NCBI GenBank assembly: GCA_905221605.1 | Contig: CAJNDS010001112.1 | Location: forward strand, 2,332,472-2,396,471 | Source of the DNA: Symbiodinium natans | Taxonomy: Eukaryota; Sar; Dinophyceae; Suessiales; Symbiodiniaceae | Length of the DNA stretch: 64,000 bases | Direction: 5' to 3' | Part shown: positions 1-11,449 of the stretch, piece by piece | How positions within the stretch are numbered: the first letter of the stretch is position 1 | Layout: each line of letters opens with the position of its first letter | Notes under the pieces: generated by a model | Seen by the model: the letters and a program-made list of their open reading frames with translations, nothing else | Told to the model about the DNA's origin: nothing | The model's database searches: none | Translations under genes and position numbers: made by a program

Positions 1-147
1 GGATTCCGAATCCTGTAAACCCTCTAAACCCTCGTCCTCCAATGCCCTACAGCACTTCCCCCAAGGCTCCGAAGCTTCGCATCATCGCTTCGCAACGCGA
101 GTATCCCTTGGCTACAGCCCTAAACACGGCTGAAGGGTTTATATCAG

Positions 148-341
148 CCCCAAGGATCCATGTACCTATATCGTATATACTTGGACCTTAAAGGGGTTCC
201 CATACAGCAGCTTTAGGGCCCAAGTATATACTATGTAGGTACATGGACCTATATCGTATATACTTGGGCCTTAAAGGAGTTCCCATACAGCAGCTTTAGG
301 GCCCAAGTATATACTTTCTAAGTACATGGATCCTATTAGGG
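148..341. mobile_element. MITE-2 copy with tandemly duplicated body
   Basis: Two tandem copies (about 166-248 and 249-330) of a roughly 83-bp MITE-2 body lie between one left and one right terminus. The copies differ at only a few bases. Confidence 0.75.
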
Positions 342-564
342 AACAAGTATCAGGTGCCAAGCACAATGGGAGTGGACGCGGAAGGGCACATTTGTTTTTT
401 GACTAGTTCAAAGTTATTTTTTTAGTCACCTAAGCCCTAACCCACAGGAGTTCGCCGGCGAGATGCGCCCGCCGGACCACCCGGCCCAGCGCGTGCCCTC
501 GAACCTCCAACGCTTCGCGGGCAACTACTTGCGCCTTTGCACTCTCCAGGTTGAGTGCGTTGAT

Positions 565-630
565 GTTTAGGGTTGAGGGTTTAGGGTTGAGGGTTTAGGG
601 TTGGGGGTTTAGGGTTTAGGGTTTAGGGTT
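565..630 (+). repeat. ITR, TTTAGGG with TTGAGGG variants
   Basis: About nine units, several diverged. Confidence 0.85.
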
Positions 631-1252
631 GTAGTTTACCAGGGCCTTGGAGGCTTTCGGATGTATACGTTAATGTGGAGGTTTGCGTTTATCGCGGGTT
701 GGGATGCAAGTCAACTTTGAGGCTATTTCGTCTGCGTTGTCGCAGTTCCAAAGTGCGGGTGCATGCAAGACCGGCATCGTGACAAGTGAGGAATCTGCTG
801 ATGGTGACTGCTGCTTTCGCTTCAGCCTCCACACGGCCCTTCTTTGTGGGCTTCTGCCTGATTGCGAAGGCCACCTCCATGAAAGGTTGGGGTTTAAGGT
901 TGGGGGTTAGCTGGAATCTTTCCCATTGGAACTTGTCAAGGCATTGCATTAGGCTGCACACAGGGTGCAGACGCCTCCCCAGCGTCACTTTGATACAGGA
1001 CAACTCTTATCTCCTGAGAGTCCCGAGCATTTGCAGTTCTAAAATGTGCCAACCAGATAATACAGGGTTTAGGGTTTAGGGTTTAGGGTTTGTCTGCGCG
1101 CAGCCTCAAAGTCTGTTGCTCAGAAGGGTTTAGGGTTCAGGGTTTTAAGGGTCTGAGCATTTGATACGCTGCAAGCTCCTTGGCACCAACAGCCAAGTTG
1201 TCCACGGTTGCTCTGCACAAGTGCTGTCCATGCTGAGCCAATACCGCGCCGT

Positions 1253-1310
1253 CCCTAAACCCTAAACCCTAAACCCTAAACCCTAAACCCTAAACCCTAA
1301 ACCCTAAACC
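1253..1310 (-). repeat. ITR, CCCTAAA x 8
   Basis: Perfect units. A second block follows 100 bp later. Confidence 0.95.
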
Positions 1311-1410
1311 GCCTCTTAGGGCTGCCTTGCGGCTCCCTTCCTGGAGTTTGGTGTTGCCCCTGTCTCCTCTCTAAGTGGAAGAACAGGAGTGAGTCATACT
1401 CCCTGCTTCG

Positions 1411-1574
1411 CCCTAAACCCTAAACCCTAAACCCTAAACCCTAAACCCTAAACCCTAAACCCTAAACCCTAAAACCCTAAACCCTAAACCCTTAACCCTT
1501 AAACCTTAAACCTTAAACCTTGAACCTTAAACCCTTAAACCCTTAAACCCTTAAGCCCTAAACCCTAAACCCCT
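1411..1574 (-). repeat. ITR, long, decaying rightward
   Basis: Perfect CCCTAAA units give way to CCTTAAA and CCCTTAAA variants from about 1490. Confidence 0.95.
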
Positions 1575-2214
1575 TGTGGAGACCCCGACTCACGCCCAGG
1601 GGGTCCCTAAATTCTCAGGCAATTGCACTATTGGCCCCTCCCGAGATGTTCGACGTGGACATGCTCCAAGGCGACTTTCCAGCGTTGTCTTTTTTTTTTT
1701 TTTTTTTTTTGGGGGGGGGGGGGGGTAGGCAAAAGGGTTTAGGATTCAGGGTTTAGGGTTTGGGGTTAGAAGTTTTGAGGGTGCATGGCTTTTGTGTGAG
1801 GACTTCGGCAAAAAAAGTTGGTGGGGATTACGGCGCCTAAAAGCTACACTAGGCTTGGCAGGAATGTGCGGGCCCACTCTGGGGTTGGGCACGCCAGGGA
1901 TTCCCTGGGGATCGGGGGACTTCTTTGGGAATGCTCTGGGGTTGGGCCCTGCAGGGATTCTCTAGGGATGTATGCATTCGAATATATTTGTATACATCTA
2001 AATGGATCCACAACAAAAAATGTATTTATTTACATTTTGGGGAGGTGTAACACTTTTGCTACGTAGATTGAGAGGAGTCTTTGAGTCAAATCTTTTCTGG
2101 GGATCCTCTCGGGCTGGGCACTCCAGGGGACTCTGGGGTTGGGCACTCCAGGAATTCTTTGGGGAGGCACTCCGGGCATTCTCTTTTGATACGTTGGGGT
2201 TGGGCGATCCAGAA

Positions 2215-2347
2215 ACCCTAAAACCCTAAGCCCTAAACCCTGAACCCTAAACCCTAAGCCCTAAAACCCTAAAACCCTAAACCCTAAACCCTCAACCCCA
2301 AACCCTAAACCCTAAAACCCTAAAACCCTAACACCCTCAACCCTAAA
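2215..2347 (-). repeat. ITR, degenerate
   Basis: CCCTAAA mixed with CCCTAAG, CCCTAAAA and CCTCAA variants. Confidence 0.85.
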
Positions 2348-3638
2348 CAGGGGACTCTAGGCTTGGGCACAGCTGGGTACTCCAGGGCTTCTCCGGCGGG
2401 GGATGGGCGAGGAGTAGCCCTGGCGAGGAGAAGAGATTTAGTTTAACTTGGGATGTTCCCCTACGGTTCTTTCGAGTTTGGGGTTTTGGGTTTGAGCCCC
2501 CTTAGGAATTATGTTGCAGTACTAAAAAGCCCAAGGGAATAAACACAATCCATTTTATAGAAGGTTCTAAGGGGAGTATAGAGAAGCGCGAAACCTCAAC
2601 CCGAAACCGAAGCCTGAAGGAAAGTCCGCTGGTGGTGGCTACCGGTCTGTGGGCGGCCCATGGCTGCGATGTGCTCTGGCGACCGCAGGCCACGCAGGCG
2701 TTCCCTGGGCCGCATTTTGGGGTTTGAGATTTCCCCTTTTCATTCCTATGTTTTATACTCTATTTTTTCTTTTCTGGGGGGGGGGGGGGGGGGGCGCTCT
2801 TAATGGTTAATTTGTTGGCTAGTGCTGTTCAGTTTGTATACTAGAATATAAGACACATCCATAGGTTTACAAAACCAAGGAACTACAACTAAGGACCCAG
2901 GTAATCTTATAGTCTCCGAGGAATTTCTTTGTGCCTAGCGTGCATCGAGGACTTTCGAGGCATTCGGGTTGTTGCTTGATGGGTTTAGGGCTGGGAAGGC
3001 TTTAGCGACGGCCTTCTTTCGGGCTTGAGGTATTAGGGCTTAGGGTTTAGAGGGTGTAGGGGTTGTAAGGGTGCTGGCTCCTTTATGATCCCGGACTTGT
3101 AATACCAAACAAAAACACCCTGTAGTCTACAATCCCTGGTAACACAACCTACACATCTACAGGCCCCAAAACTCTTGTACCCCGTGAAACCCTTTTGACC
3201 CCAAACGCCCTTCAATCCCTGTAAGCCCTAACCGTAAACCCTATAAACCCAAGACCATCAAACCCTGCCTGCGGTTCGGCCAGCTGTGCGGAAGCCAAAA
3301 AAAAACCCTAAAGCCGAAACCCCAAAACACCCCAGACCCCCCCCCCCCCCCTCCCCCCCCCCCCCCTCCCCCTGCCCCTGTTGGATACATTTTGAATCCT
3401 AGGTTTGGGCCACTGGCCTCCTTGCCTCATCCGGCCGACGTGGGCTGGCGGTTGGGGTGGCCCTGGTGCCTGGGTCAGCTCAGTTTCGGGGTCTGCGGTT
3501 TCGGGTTTTGGGTTTAGCCGCCCCGAGTAGAGGCTCCCGAACAGTACTGTAGGATCCCCTTGTGAAAAGGACGCCAAGAAGGTACCCCCTAAAACCGTAA
3601 ACCCCCCCCCGTTTGCCCTAATAATATGGTTGCTTCCA

Positions 3639-3744
3639 AAAACTGAGTAGCTGAGAGAGCACACTTTACACTTTCGGGGATATTATAATCCCTCATAGAA
3701 CTGAAAGTGTACACTTTTTTGGGCTTATGAACTGAGCAACTAAG
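3639..3744. mobile_element. MITE-9 copy
   Basis: AACTGAGTAGCTGAGAGAGC at the left; GAAAGTGTACACTTT and ATGAACTGAGCAACTAAG at the right. Confidence 0.7.
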
Positions 3745-3886
3745 AAAATAGGTTTACCCTTTTCAATAACACAAAAAGAAAATCTAGACTCCCGACCCCC
3801 AAAAAGGGTAACCCTATTTTCAGAAACCCCCTTGTAGACTCCCAAACGGTAGGATCCCCTTGTAACGACGACCCCCAAGAAGGTAC

Positions 3887-3947
3887 CCCTAAACCCTAAA
3901 ACCTAAACCCTAAACCCTAAACCCTAAACCCTAAACCCTAAACCCCC
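3887..3947 (-). repeat. ITR, CCCTAAA x 8
   Basis: Nearly perfect units. Confidence 0.9.
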
Positions 3948-4033
3948 ATTCAAGGTTGAAAGGAGCTGGGTGGGACCAAGGGGTCGGTTGAACTTTAGGA
4001 TATCAGGGCTTCCGCGGCTGAACTTAAGGTTGT

Positions 4034-4130
4034 AAGGGTTTAGGGTATATAGGGTTTTAGGGTTTAGGGTTTAGGGTATAGAGGGTTTTAGGGTTTAGGG
4101 TTTAGGGTTTAACCCTAAACCCTGAACCCT
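4034..4130. repeat. ITR, convergent junction
   Basis: TTTAGGG units meet CCCTAAA units at 4110/4111 (GGGTTTAACCCTAAA). Confidence 0.9.
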
Positions 4131-4232
4131 CTCGGCGAACTAAGGTGCTGTCGCATGCCCTCTTCCGCACGCGGCCCTGGACAGAGGTAGCCAAGGAGCG
4201 ACTCACCAAGGGGCTCAAGTCCCAGTGACCGG

Positions 4233-4493
4233 ACCCTAAACCCTAAACCCTAAACCCTAAACCCTAAACCCGCCAGCACGTGAGAGCTCCCTGCTTCTTG
4301 TGGTTCCTCCAGCGTCGTTTGGGATGTCACCCCTTATTATTCTACTGGGGTACTATAAGCCCGTTTAAGGACTGTGCGTATAACCGGGAACTTCCCCCCA
4401 GTTCCTAGAGTGTAGGGATAGGGCCCTAAACCCTACCCCTAAACCCTAAACCCTAAACCCTAAACCCTAAACCCTAAACCCTAAACCCTAAAC
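4233..4493 (-). repeat. Two ITRs (4233-4271, 4424-4493)
   Basis: Five and about ten CCCTAAA units, separated by 150 bp of anonymous sequence. Confidence 0.9.
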
Positions 4494-4598
4494 TAGGTCT
4501 AAGGGGGGTGTTTAGGCAGGGTCCTAGCCATGGCGCCGAGCAACCGGAGCCGATCGCACAGGAGCGCGCAAAGCGGCAAAAGCCATCCTTGCCATGAA

Positions 4599-4698
4599 GG
4601 CTTACAGCCTTACCCTAAGGCTCCAAAAAGCCCAAAGTAGGTATTATTTACAGACTTTAAACCCCAATGTAGGTACTATTTGTATACTTGGAGCCTTA
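4599..4698. mobile_element. MITE-11 copy
   Basis: ACCCTAAGGCTCCAAAAAGC at the left and CTTGGAGCCTTAGGGTTA at the right, with GTAGGTATTATTTACAGAC inside. Relatives are at about 46300-46397 and 48052-48160. Confidence 0.65.
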
Positions 4699-4930
4699 GG
4701 GTTATCCTAGGTAGGATAAGGGGGGAGCCCTTAAAGGGGAACCCCTTTCTTAACCCTCTTCTGGCTCTCTTAAACAGGGACCTTATTCAGAGGGTCTTTA
4801 TCCCCAAGGGTCCCCCTAATCCTATCCCCTGCCTTCAGGACCACATGAACCCTTTTGAAGGGTTGAAGGACAGAAGGAACCCTTAAAGGGTTTATCCTGG
4901 TAGGGATTGTAGTAGTGTAGGGTGCATGGC

Positions 4931-5051
4931 CCCATTAAGGACCAAATGAACCCTTAAAGGGTTTATGGTTCATATACCCCGGTAGGGATGATACTTTAGT
5001 AGTGTAGGGTGTATGACCTTGATTTTAGGGTTCATGTGGTCCTTTCGGAGG
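4931..5051. mobile_element. MITE-1 copy
   Basis: Ends AAGGACCAAATGAACCC and GGGTTCATGTGGTCCTTT. The body has the family's GTGTAGGGTGTATGACC segment. A partial copy precedes it (about 4838-4930). Confidence 0.65.
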
Positions 5052-5102
5052 GCACCCTGTGATGTGGTTGCAAGAGATGGTAGCTTGAAGGGGCATACCA
5101 TA

Positions 5103-5269
5103 CCTTGAGAGCCAAATGAACCCTAAAAGGGTTTTGGGTTTAGGGTTTAGGGTTATATATCTTAGTAGGCATTATAGTACACTATAGTGTAGGCATATGC
5201 CTTAACAGGAAGTATAGCAGCATAGGGCACAATGACCCCCCGATTTTAGGTTTCACTTGGTCACCAAGG
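5103..5269. mobile_element. MITE-1 copy with an internal ITR
   Basis: Termini CCTTGAGAGCCAAATGAACC and TCACTTGGTCACCAAGG. A short TTTAGGG run (5133-5153) has grown inside the left arm. Confidence 0.65.
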
Positions 5270-5699
5270 CAACGGTGGGTTTGGCTTTGGCATTCCCTGT
5301 CTTTGACAACATCGGCCCAGACCGCTACCATTTGCTTAAGCCCCCCCCCCCCCAAAAAAAAAAACCACACACACACACACACACAAAACAAGCTTGGGAA
5401 CGACTTACTACCTTACACATCTTTGAAAGGGGTCCCCAAAACCCAAGGGCACAACCCTAAGCCCCAAACCCTAGGGTCCAATCTACAACCCCTAGAGACT
5501 TGGTGCTCAGATGGAAGGGGGATTCGAACAACTGCGGCGAGTATCCTAAAACTTCCTACACTCTTTCTTTCGATCCTGCACTAGGACCGGGAGTAGGCCC
5601 TTATTTCCTGTTTTCAGGGTTGGGGGTTCTCTTATAATCCCCTCAAAACCAACAGGGGTACCCTTTTATTCCTAGGTTACTCCCGGGTCTAGCGTATGT

Positions 5700-5799
5700 C
5701 CCTAAGGATCCATGTACCTACATAGTATATACTTGGGGGCCCTAAAGCTGCTATATAGGAACACTTGAAGGCCCAAGTTTCTACGATATAGGTACATGG
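5700..5799. mobile_element. MITE-2 copy losing its right end to an ITR
   Basis: CCCTAAGGATCCATGTACCT begins the element. The right arm runs to GTACATGGACCC and then passes straight into the CCCTAAA array at 5804 instead of completing the terminal repeat. Confidence 0.7.
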
Positions 5800-5803
5800 A
5801 CCC

Positions 5804-6075
5804 TGAACCCGAAACCCTAAACCCTAAACCCTAAACCCTAAACCCTAAACCCTAAACCCTAAACCCGGATCCTTAGGGTGGGTGTACTTTCTTGTTCTGA
5901 CCACGGCCCCACGAGGTGATTTTTGACTGGGTGCTTCGGCATGTGCAGCGCAAAATAAGCCCTAAACCCTAAACCCTAAACCCTAAACCCTAAACCCTAA
6001 ACCCTAAACCCTAAACCCTAAACCCTAAACCCTAAACCCTAAACCCTAAACCCTAAACCCTAAACCCTAAACCCA
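5804..6075 (-). repeat. Two ITRs (5804-5866, 5960-6075)
   Basis: Nine and about sixteen CCCTAAA units, separated by 93 bp. Confidence 0.95.
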
Positions 6076-6654
6076 ACCTGTAAGCAACGGACCGAGGTTG
6101 CAGAAGCGTCTCGACAGCCTCATTCCCACGCTGAACCTCCTCTTGCGGCGGACACTGCTCAGAGACTCCTGCGTGCAGCAGGCACATGGTTTTTTGGGTT
6201 TAGGGTTTAGGGTTAGGGCGTGTTGGGGTTCAGGGTTTAGGGTTTACCTAGTTTACCTAGACAACTAAGAGCCTAAGAAAAGTTGGGTCGTCATGCAGCA
6301 ACTTGGTTTGGAGGTGTTTCTACAACGACAACCTGGTTCTGAAATTCTGCAGCTCTCGGGCGTTAGCAATAAGCTCGTCGGAAACCCGTAAATGCCAGTC
6401 GGAAAGTTCTTCTCCCAAACCCTGGTTCTCCCAAGCGACCTACTTGTTTCCTGGGTTGACAAGGGCTAGGGCAGGGAGGGCATTCAGGCTTGGGGCTTTT
6501 AAGAGCATGCGCTGCACTCCCTCTCAAGACAGTGGGTATTTTTACAGGGTTCACATGGGCGACCTTGTCCGTTTTCAAACATCAGGGTGCCACTTTGAAT
6601 AATTCCCGGCCGTTGGAAGGAGTAGGTGACTGAGCGATTTGCCTGAGGTTGTCC

Positions 6655-7006
6655 AAACCCTAAACCCTCAGACCCTAAACCCGAAACCCTAAACCCTCAA
6701 CCCTCAAGCCTCAACCCTCAACCCTAAACCCTAAACCCCAAACCCTAAACCCTAAACCCTAAACCCTTGCCTGAGGTTGTCCAGAACACGCAGGACTTGC
6801 TCTTTGACGTGTGCAGTTTCGTCGAAGCCTGAGGGCCACGGCGCAGTGGGGCCTCAGGATGGGTTTAGGGTTTAGGGTTTAGGGTTTAGGGTTTAGGGTC
6901 TAGGGTCTAGGGTTTTGGGTTTAGGGCCTAGGGTTTAGGGTTTGCCGGCAGCCTCCAAAGTTCCGTTGCTCAAAAGGGTTTAGGGTTAGGGTTTAGGGTT
7001 TAGAGT
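6655..7006. repeat. ITR cluster of both orientations
   Basis: CCCTAAA block 6655-6768 (degenerate), TTTAGGG blocks 6860-6942 and 6977-7006. Confidence 0.85.
6941..6982. repeat. ITR-linked module A (best copy)
   Basis: GCCGGCAGCCTCCAAAG, then CCGTTGCTCAAAAGGG between two TTTAGGG arrays. Other copies: 1087-1142, 38311-38350, 40474-40512, 55990-56024, and a short one near 46765-46790. Confidence 0.7.
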
Positions 7007-7199
7007 TTGTGCCCTGTGGCCCGTGGTACTACCCCTTTTGCCCACTTATGTTGTGCACTAGGTTCCCTTGTACAGCAACCAACCCCAAAAGGGCACCCTT
7101 ACTTATGATACTGTTCCTCGGCTATATACCAAGAAAGGCTTTCCCCCAACATTCACAGTCACTAGTCTGGGTCCTTGCCCTCGCTCCCTCTCCCGCAAT

Positions 7200-7420
7200 C
7201 CTTAAGGACGAAATGCACCCTAAAGGGTTTATGGTTCATATACTTCAAGAGGGATTACAGTAGCATAGGGTATATGACCCCCAATTTTAGGGTTCATATA
7301 CTTTAGTAGGGATTATAGTAGCATAGTGTAAATGACCGCAAATTCTAGGGTTCATATACTTTAGTTGGGATTATAGTAGTATGCGGTATATGACCCCCAA
7401 TTAGGGTTCATGTGGCCCCC
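7200..7420. mobile_element. MITE-1 copy with three tandem body units
   Basis: After the terminus CCTTAAGGACGAAATG, a unit of about 58 bp starting TTCATATACTT is present three times in tandem. The element closes with GGGTTCATGTGGCCCC. Confidence 0.75.
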
Positions 7421-7797
7421 ACTCCCGTGAGTGCATGCTGCGTTCAGAGGTCGAGCGCTGCTGTCCAGAGAAGCTGAGCCCTTCTCCCGCCAGAGGGCTC
7501 AGAAGTGCTTCAAGGGTTGCGGGTCTCACTGCTTTCGGGGATAGGATTTACAGGGTTTCGTGTCCGGGGTTTAGGGTCAAAAAAGTGGTTCAGGTTTACG
7601 GGGCCTTTGTCTGTCTTGGAGTGGGGGGTGGCTGGGAGGCTTGAAGTTGACAAAGGGCGGCTGACTTTAGGGTGGAACCCTAAACCCTAGGCCCTGTGGT
7701 TGTAGGTAGAATTCCGATGAGGGCACCAGAGAATTCAAGGTGCGAGGATTCTGGTGTCTTGTGGTCTACACGCCCCCCCAATTATAGCAGTGCCGCT

Positions 7798-7951
7798 CTG
7801 AGGGCAGTTTCATGCGCCCTGAATATGGTCCCTTTTCCTTCCTTAAAGGGTTCTGATGTGTGGGCCCCTTTTGTTGTATGTATAGAGTATAGTCGTATAT
7901 AAGGGGTACCCTTCTAAGGGCCCATGTGAAGGGACCATGAAACTGCCCTAA
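7798..7951. mobile_element. MITE-14 copy
   Basis: AGGGCAGTTTCATG and CATGAAACTGCCCT are the ends. A relative lies at 35107-35237 and a part at about 26508-26605. Confidence 0.7.
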
Positions 7952-8023
7952 GACACTCCCGGTTGAGCCTCAAAGCCATGAGCCGCACGTTCGACTCCCA
8001 AACCCCTGCAACCTCTTATGAGT

Positions 8024-8127
8024 TCCTTAGGGACCCAAAATGAAGCCTAAAGTTGGGGTCATATACCCTATACTACTATAATCCCTATCCCTACACCCTA
8101 AAAAGGGGGTTCCTTTGGTCCTTAAGG
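8024..8127. mobile_element. MITE-1 copy
   Basis: CCTTAGGGACCCAAAATGAA at the left, CCTTTGGTCCTTAAGG at the right, with the GGGGTCATATACCC core. Confidence 0.75.
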
Positions 8128-9100
8128 TTGTACATGCATGAACCCCCCCCCCCCCCCCCCACACACACCCAAAAGCGCATGTATCCGAAGCCGATTGAGT
8201 AAGGACTTGGTAGGAAGCACGAGTAGGCGCTACACAGCGGGTTGTGGTTGCGCTCTTTACTTTTGGAGGGCTCAAACGCCTGTCCCTTCCCGCGCTTCTC
8301 ACCATAGGAGGCGCTGATGAATCATGATCCCGGGTGGCTCAGATGTCTGAGTCTACATCCAAATCAACCCACGCGCGCCTGCTGCTGTTTGTGGCCCCTA
8401 GCATGACATGACCCAGCATGACATGGGATGCAGGGCAAGCAGACGCAGCCGGACGAATTGTTGGACACCAGCATCCGGGAAAAGCTTCCTGCCATGCAAA
8501 GGTGTATCACCAAGGGCAGCGATAAGCAGGAGTACGCATACATACATACATATATATATGTATATATATATACATATACATATAGATATGTACGTACATA
8601 TATACATTTTTTTGATGTTCATATTTATTTCTGAACTTATCCGTACATATGTACGCTGTTACACCAACACACCAACTACCGCACTGGTGGAGCTTGCGTG
8701 GGCCCTTGTGACTGGGGCTACGCGAGCTGCCCGGAGTCCCCATGCCGTTCCAAGGCCGACACTGCCATAAAACATGTTCGCTGTGTTATTTTTATTTTCA
8801 TAATAGAAGAAGTATATTTGCATGAATGTAAATGTGTGTGTATATATACAGTACATATACATATATGTATATATATATATGTATGTTTGTGCGCATTGTG
8901 TGCGTGTGTTGACGATGCAAGTTGTGACGAGAGCTGCAAGTTGCGAGACCTTAGGCTTTATACGTCACCTGGAGCCAGTCTATGAGAAGTGGCCTAGGCT
9001 CCATGTAACAACCAGCACCACGCAAACAACTTACAACTAAAGTGATCTGGACAGCATGGGCCCAGACCCTAAAAACCCGAACACCGCGAATACCCGAATA

Positions 9101-9352
9101 ACCCTAAACCCCAACCCCTAAACCCTCAACCCTCAACCCTAAACCCTAAACCCTAAACCCTAAACCTTAACAAGATCACAGCCCTTTAGTCCACTAGGAT
9201 TTAGCCTCGGAGAGTTGCACTCGAAGACATGCGACAACTTACAGCAAAAGGACAGGGAATCGTTGTTTGGGGGATGAATCCTACGCCGTGAGCCTTGGGT
9301 TTAGGGTTTAGGGTTTAAGGTTTAGGGTTTAGGGTTTAGGGTTTAGGGTTAC
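9101..9352. repeat. ITR pair, CCCTAAA then TTTAGGG
   Basis: 9101-9170 minus orientation and 9297-9352 plus orientation. Confidence 0.9.
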
Positions 9353-10223
9353 AAACCCTGTACCTAAGCCCTGGGGATGTGTGACTTGGGTTGTGTACGG
9401 GAGCTGAATGTCATCCGCAGGGTGCGGCTTCTCATCGGTCTCATATGGGGCACCTCCTCGCTGTAAGCTACAAAGTAGTTTAGGGTTTAGGGTTTAGTGT
9501 TCAGGGTTCAGGGTTCAGGGTTCTGGGTTATGCTAATTAGTTATACTTACACGTCCGCAGGATGGATGGCCCAATCTGGAAAGTCCTAGGCAGCAGGTCT
9601 TAGCATGCAAGGCCATGGGAAAGCATCCTACCATGGCAAGCTGTTCCAAAGCCTGCGCGGCCGCCTGGGACGATGCTGGGTCTCGGTGTGCCTGAGAGTG
9701 CTGCTGCTGCTGGGGCCCTGGCGGTACTGTTGGGCTTGCGAAGACTTGGCGGCCCTGCGGAATCTCTCCCCAAAAGACAACACTAAGTTTTTTTGTTCAG
9801 CCATCGAAGCCACGCAACGTTGCTGCCCAAGAGTTTTTTCGGAGATTCGCTGCCTAGTTGATAACTGGGTGTGTCCACCCTAAACCCTAAACCCTAAACC
9901 CTAAAGGCCCTACTATCCAGAGATGGACACGCAGCATGACGGCCTGCTGCCATTGCCCATGTGCCTGCACAAGTGTCCCACCCGCGTGCCCTTCGTTGCC
10001 GTGCCTCTGGTCCACCTCCTGCTGCTGTTGACACTTCGTGGGTTTAGGGTTTAGGGTTTAGGGTTTATTTTTGGGTACTCTAATTTACAATAAACAGCAA
10101 AAGCTTTAATTCTGTGCCAGGGTTCCAAGTTCAGTATAGGACAGATTTGGCCATGCTGCCCCTGAACCTTCTGAGGCTTTCCTGCTCTCGAGAAGACCTT
10201 TTTTCTTGGTTCTTGGTCATGTT

Positions 10224-10293
10224 AGGGTTTAGGGTTTAGGGTTTAGGGTTTAGGGTTTAGGGTTTAGGGTTTAGGGTTTAGGGTTTAGGGTTT
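10224..10293 (+). repeat. ITR, TTTAGGG x 10, upstream of the Gig2-like gene
   Basis: Ten perfect units ending about 130 bp before the chosen ATG. Confidence 0.95.
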
Positions 10294-10423
10294 TTGCCGA
10301 TACAGTGGTGGAAAGTCATGATTGACAAAGAACAAAACAAGGAAGAGGAAGCTTCCTGGGCCATGGTACATCTTCCGACCGTTGCTTACCTCCTCACGCA
10401 CTGTCTTGAATGAGAGCCCACGC

Positions 10424-11301
10424 ATGAACCCCCTAGAGGCTGCAAGGCAAATGGTTCTGTCTCAGGTGGACAGCATCTGCCGGCGTGTGAAATCTTCCCG
10501 GGAAGTGGTAAAGTATGTCATGACTGCATACTACCTGCTCCTCTGCCTCCTCTACAGCATCACCTATGCATTGACGATCGCCATCGCCCTCAAACGTCTA
10601 GTGCTGCTTGTAGGGGTTCTTCGTTGCATCTTGTTCCTTGTGCTTGGCGTGCTAGTGCTATGTGATGCCGTCCCACGGGCAGTCGTCAAGGGTCTCTCCA
10701 AGCTTGTCAAAAAGCGGGCCTCCCCTTCCAGCATGACAGAAATCCGGGCCTATCACGGAACCAGCCTCGACAATCTCGAAAGCATCCGGGCCGAAGGCTT
10801 CCGTCCCTCCAACAGCGGCATGCTCGGGCGGGGCGTCTACGTCTCCCGAGACATCAACAAAGTGCTGGGCTACGGCGGCTACTTCGGCGTGATATTGGAG
10901 CTGCGGGTGACCTTGGGCCAGGTCTGCATTGTCGACCATCAGGGCCATGACAACCAATATCGTTGGCACGACTCATATGACACAGCCTGGGTACCTTGGG
11001 GACAAACTGAGCCCTAAAATTGGGGTCATATACCCTGGACTACTGCAATGCCTGTTAGGTATATGAACCCTAAACCCTTTTAGGTTTCAATTCGGTCCTC
11101 GAGGTACCTGCTCAGTGTGGCATGGTAGGCTCGGGCCTGGAAGAAGGATGCGTCGCCAGGGCAGAGAGCGTGAAGGTTGTTCGGGTGTGGCGGCGACAGC
11201 ACCTACACCTCTTGGCCCTTGTGACATATGAGCTCATCAGGCTTGCCATCGACGCATGCAGGGGAGCTCCTTGGCAGCAGACCCTAAACCCTAAACCCTA
11301 A
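10424..11301 (+). CDS. Gig2-like (PARP-like) membrane protein, two exons with introner
   Basis: Model: join 10424-10990 and 11104-11301, 254 residues. The ATG at 10424 is the first Met of an ORF that opens after a TGA at 10319, so upstream exons are possible. Residues about 33-55 and 58-80 are hydrophobic and likely form two membrane helices. The Gig2-like domain follows: AYHGTS (109-114), GMLGRGVYVSRD (132-143) and WHDSYDTAW (181-189). Exon 2 supplies VPAQCGMVGSGLEE, which continues the family's DTAWVPxNCGMVxSGLEE block exactly in phase. Gig2 proteins are PARP-fold proteins first known as virus-induced genes in fish. Catalytic activity here cannot be judged. The last residues and the TAA at 11299 come from a CCCTAAA array. 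ITRs lie close on both sides (10224-10293 and 11281 on). The family call is strong; the start and the function of the membrane anchor are uncertain. Confidence 0.8.
10991..11103 (+). mobile_element. MITE-1 copy acting as an intron (introner)
   Basis: A 113-bp MITE-1 element lies inside the Gig2-like CDS. GTACCT is found at both edges (10991-10996 and 11104-11109), as expected for a target duplication. The first copy supplies the GT donor; the element's 3' end (TCCTCGAG) supplies the AG acceptor. Removing 10991-11103 joins a Trp codon to GTA CCT in phase 0 and restores the conserved domain. The terminal inverted repeats match other copies in this window (CCTTGGGGACC versus GGTCCTCGAGG). Introner-like MITE insertion is established in dinoflagellates. 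Splicing here is inferred from the restored frame, not observed. Confidence 0.8.
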
Positions 11302-11449
11302 GCCCTATAAGCCCTAAACCCTAAACCCTAAGTCGGTTCCCTTTATATTCCCAAACATCAGCCTTCAGTTCCGCTACAAGACTGGACAACTCAGGCTCTC
11401 GAGTGGCTGCTGCCAGAGGCAGGAGGAGCCTCCGAGCCGGATCCCGTGC

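Larger units (their letters stand above)
342..3886. other. Non-coding patchwork
   Basis: Besides the listed ITRs it holds anonymous spacers (342-560, 640-1060, 1311-1410), a T20G14-type run (about 1691-1725), satellite pieces (1868-2200, 2341-2440), a G run (2778-2796) and C runs (3338-3372). No supported gene. Confidence 0.7.
6076..10223. other. Non-coding patchwork
   Basis: MITE-1 and MITE-14 copies, ITRs, TA microsatellites (8538-8885), a C run before CACACA (8143-8168). The block 9540-9880 is free of repeats and open for 92 codons, but I recognise nothing in it. Confidence 0.6.

Noticed and set aside
7985-8010. CGTTCGACTCCC as a tRNA T-arm
   Set aside because: No cloverleaf can be drawn around it.
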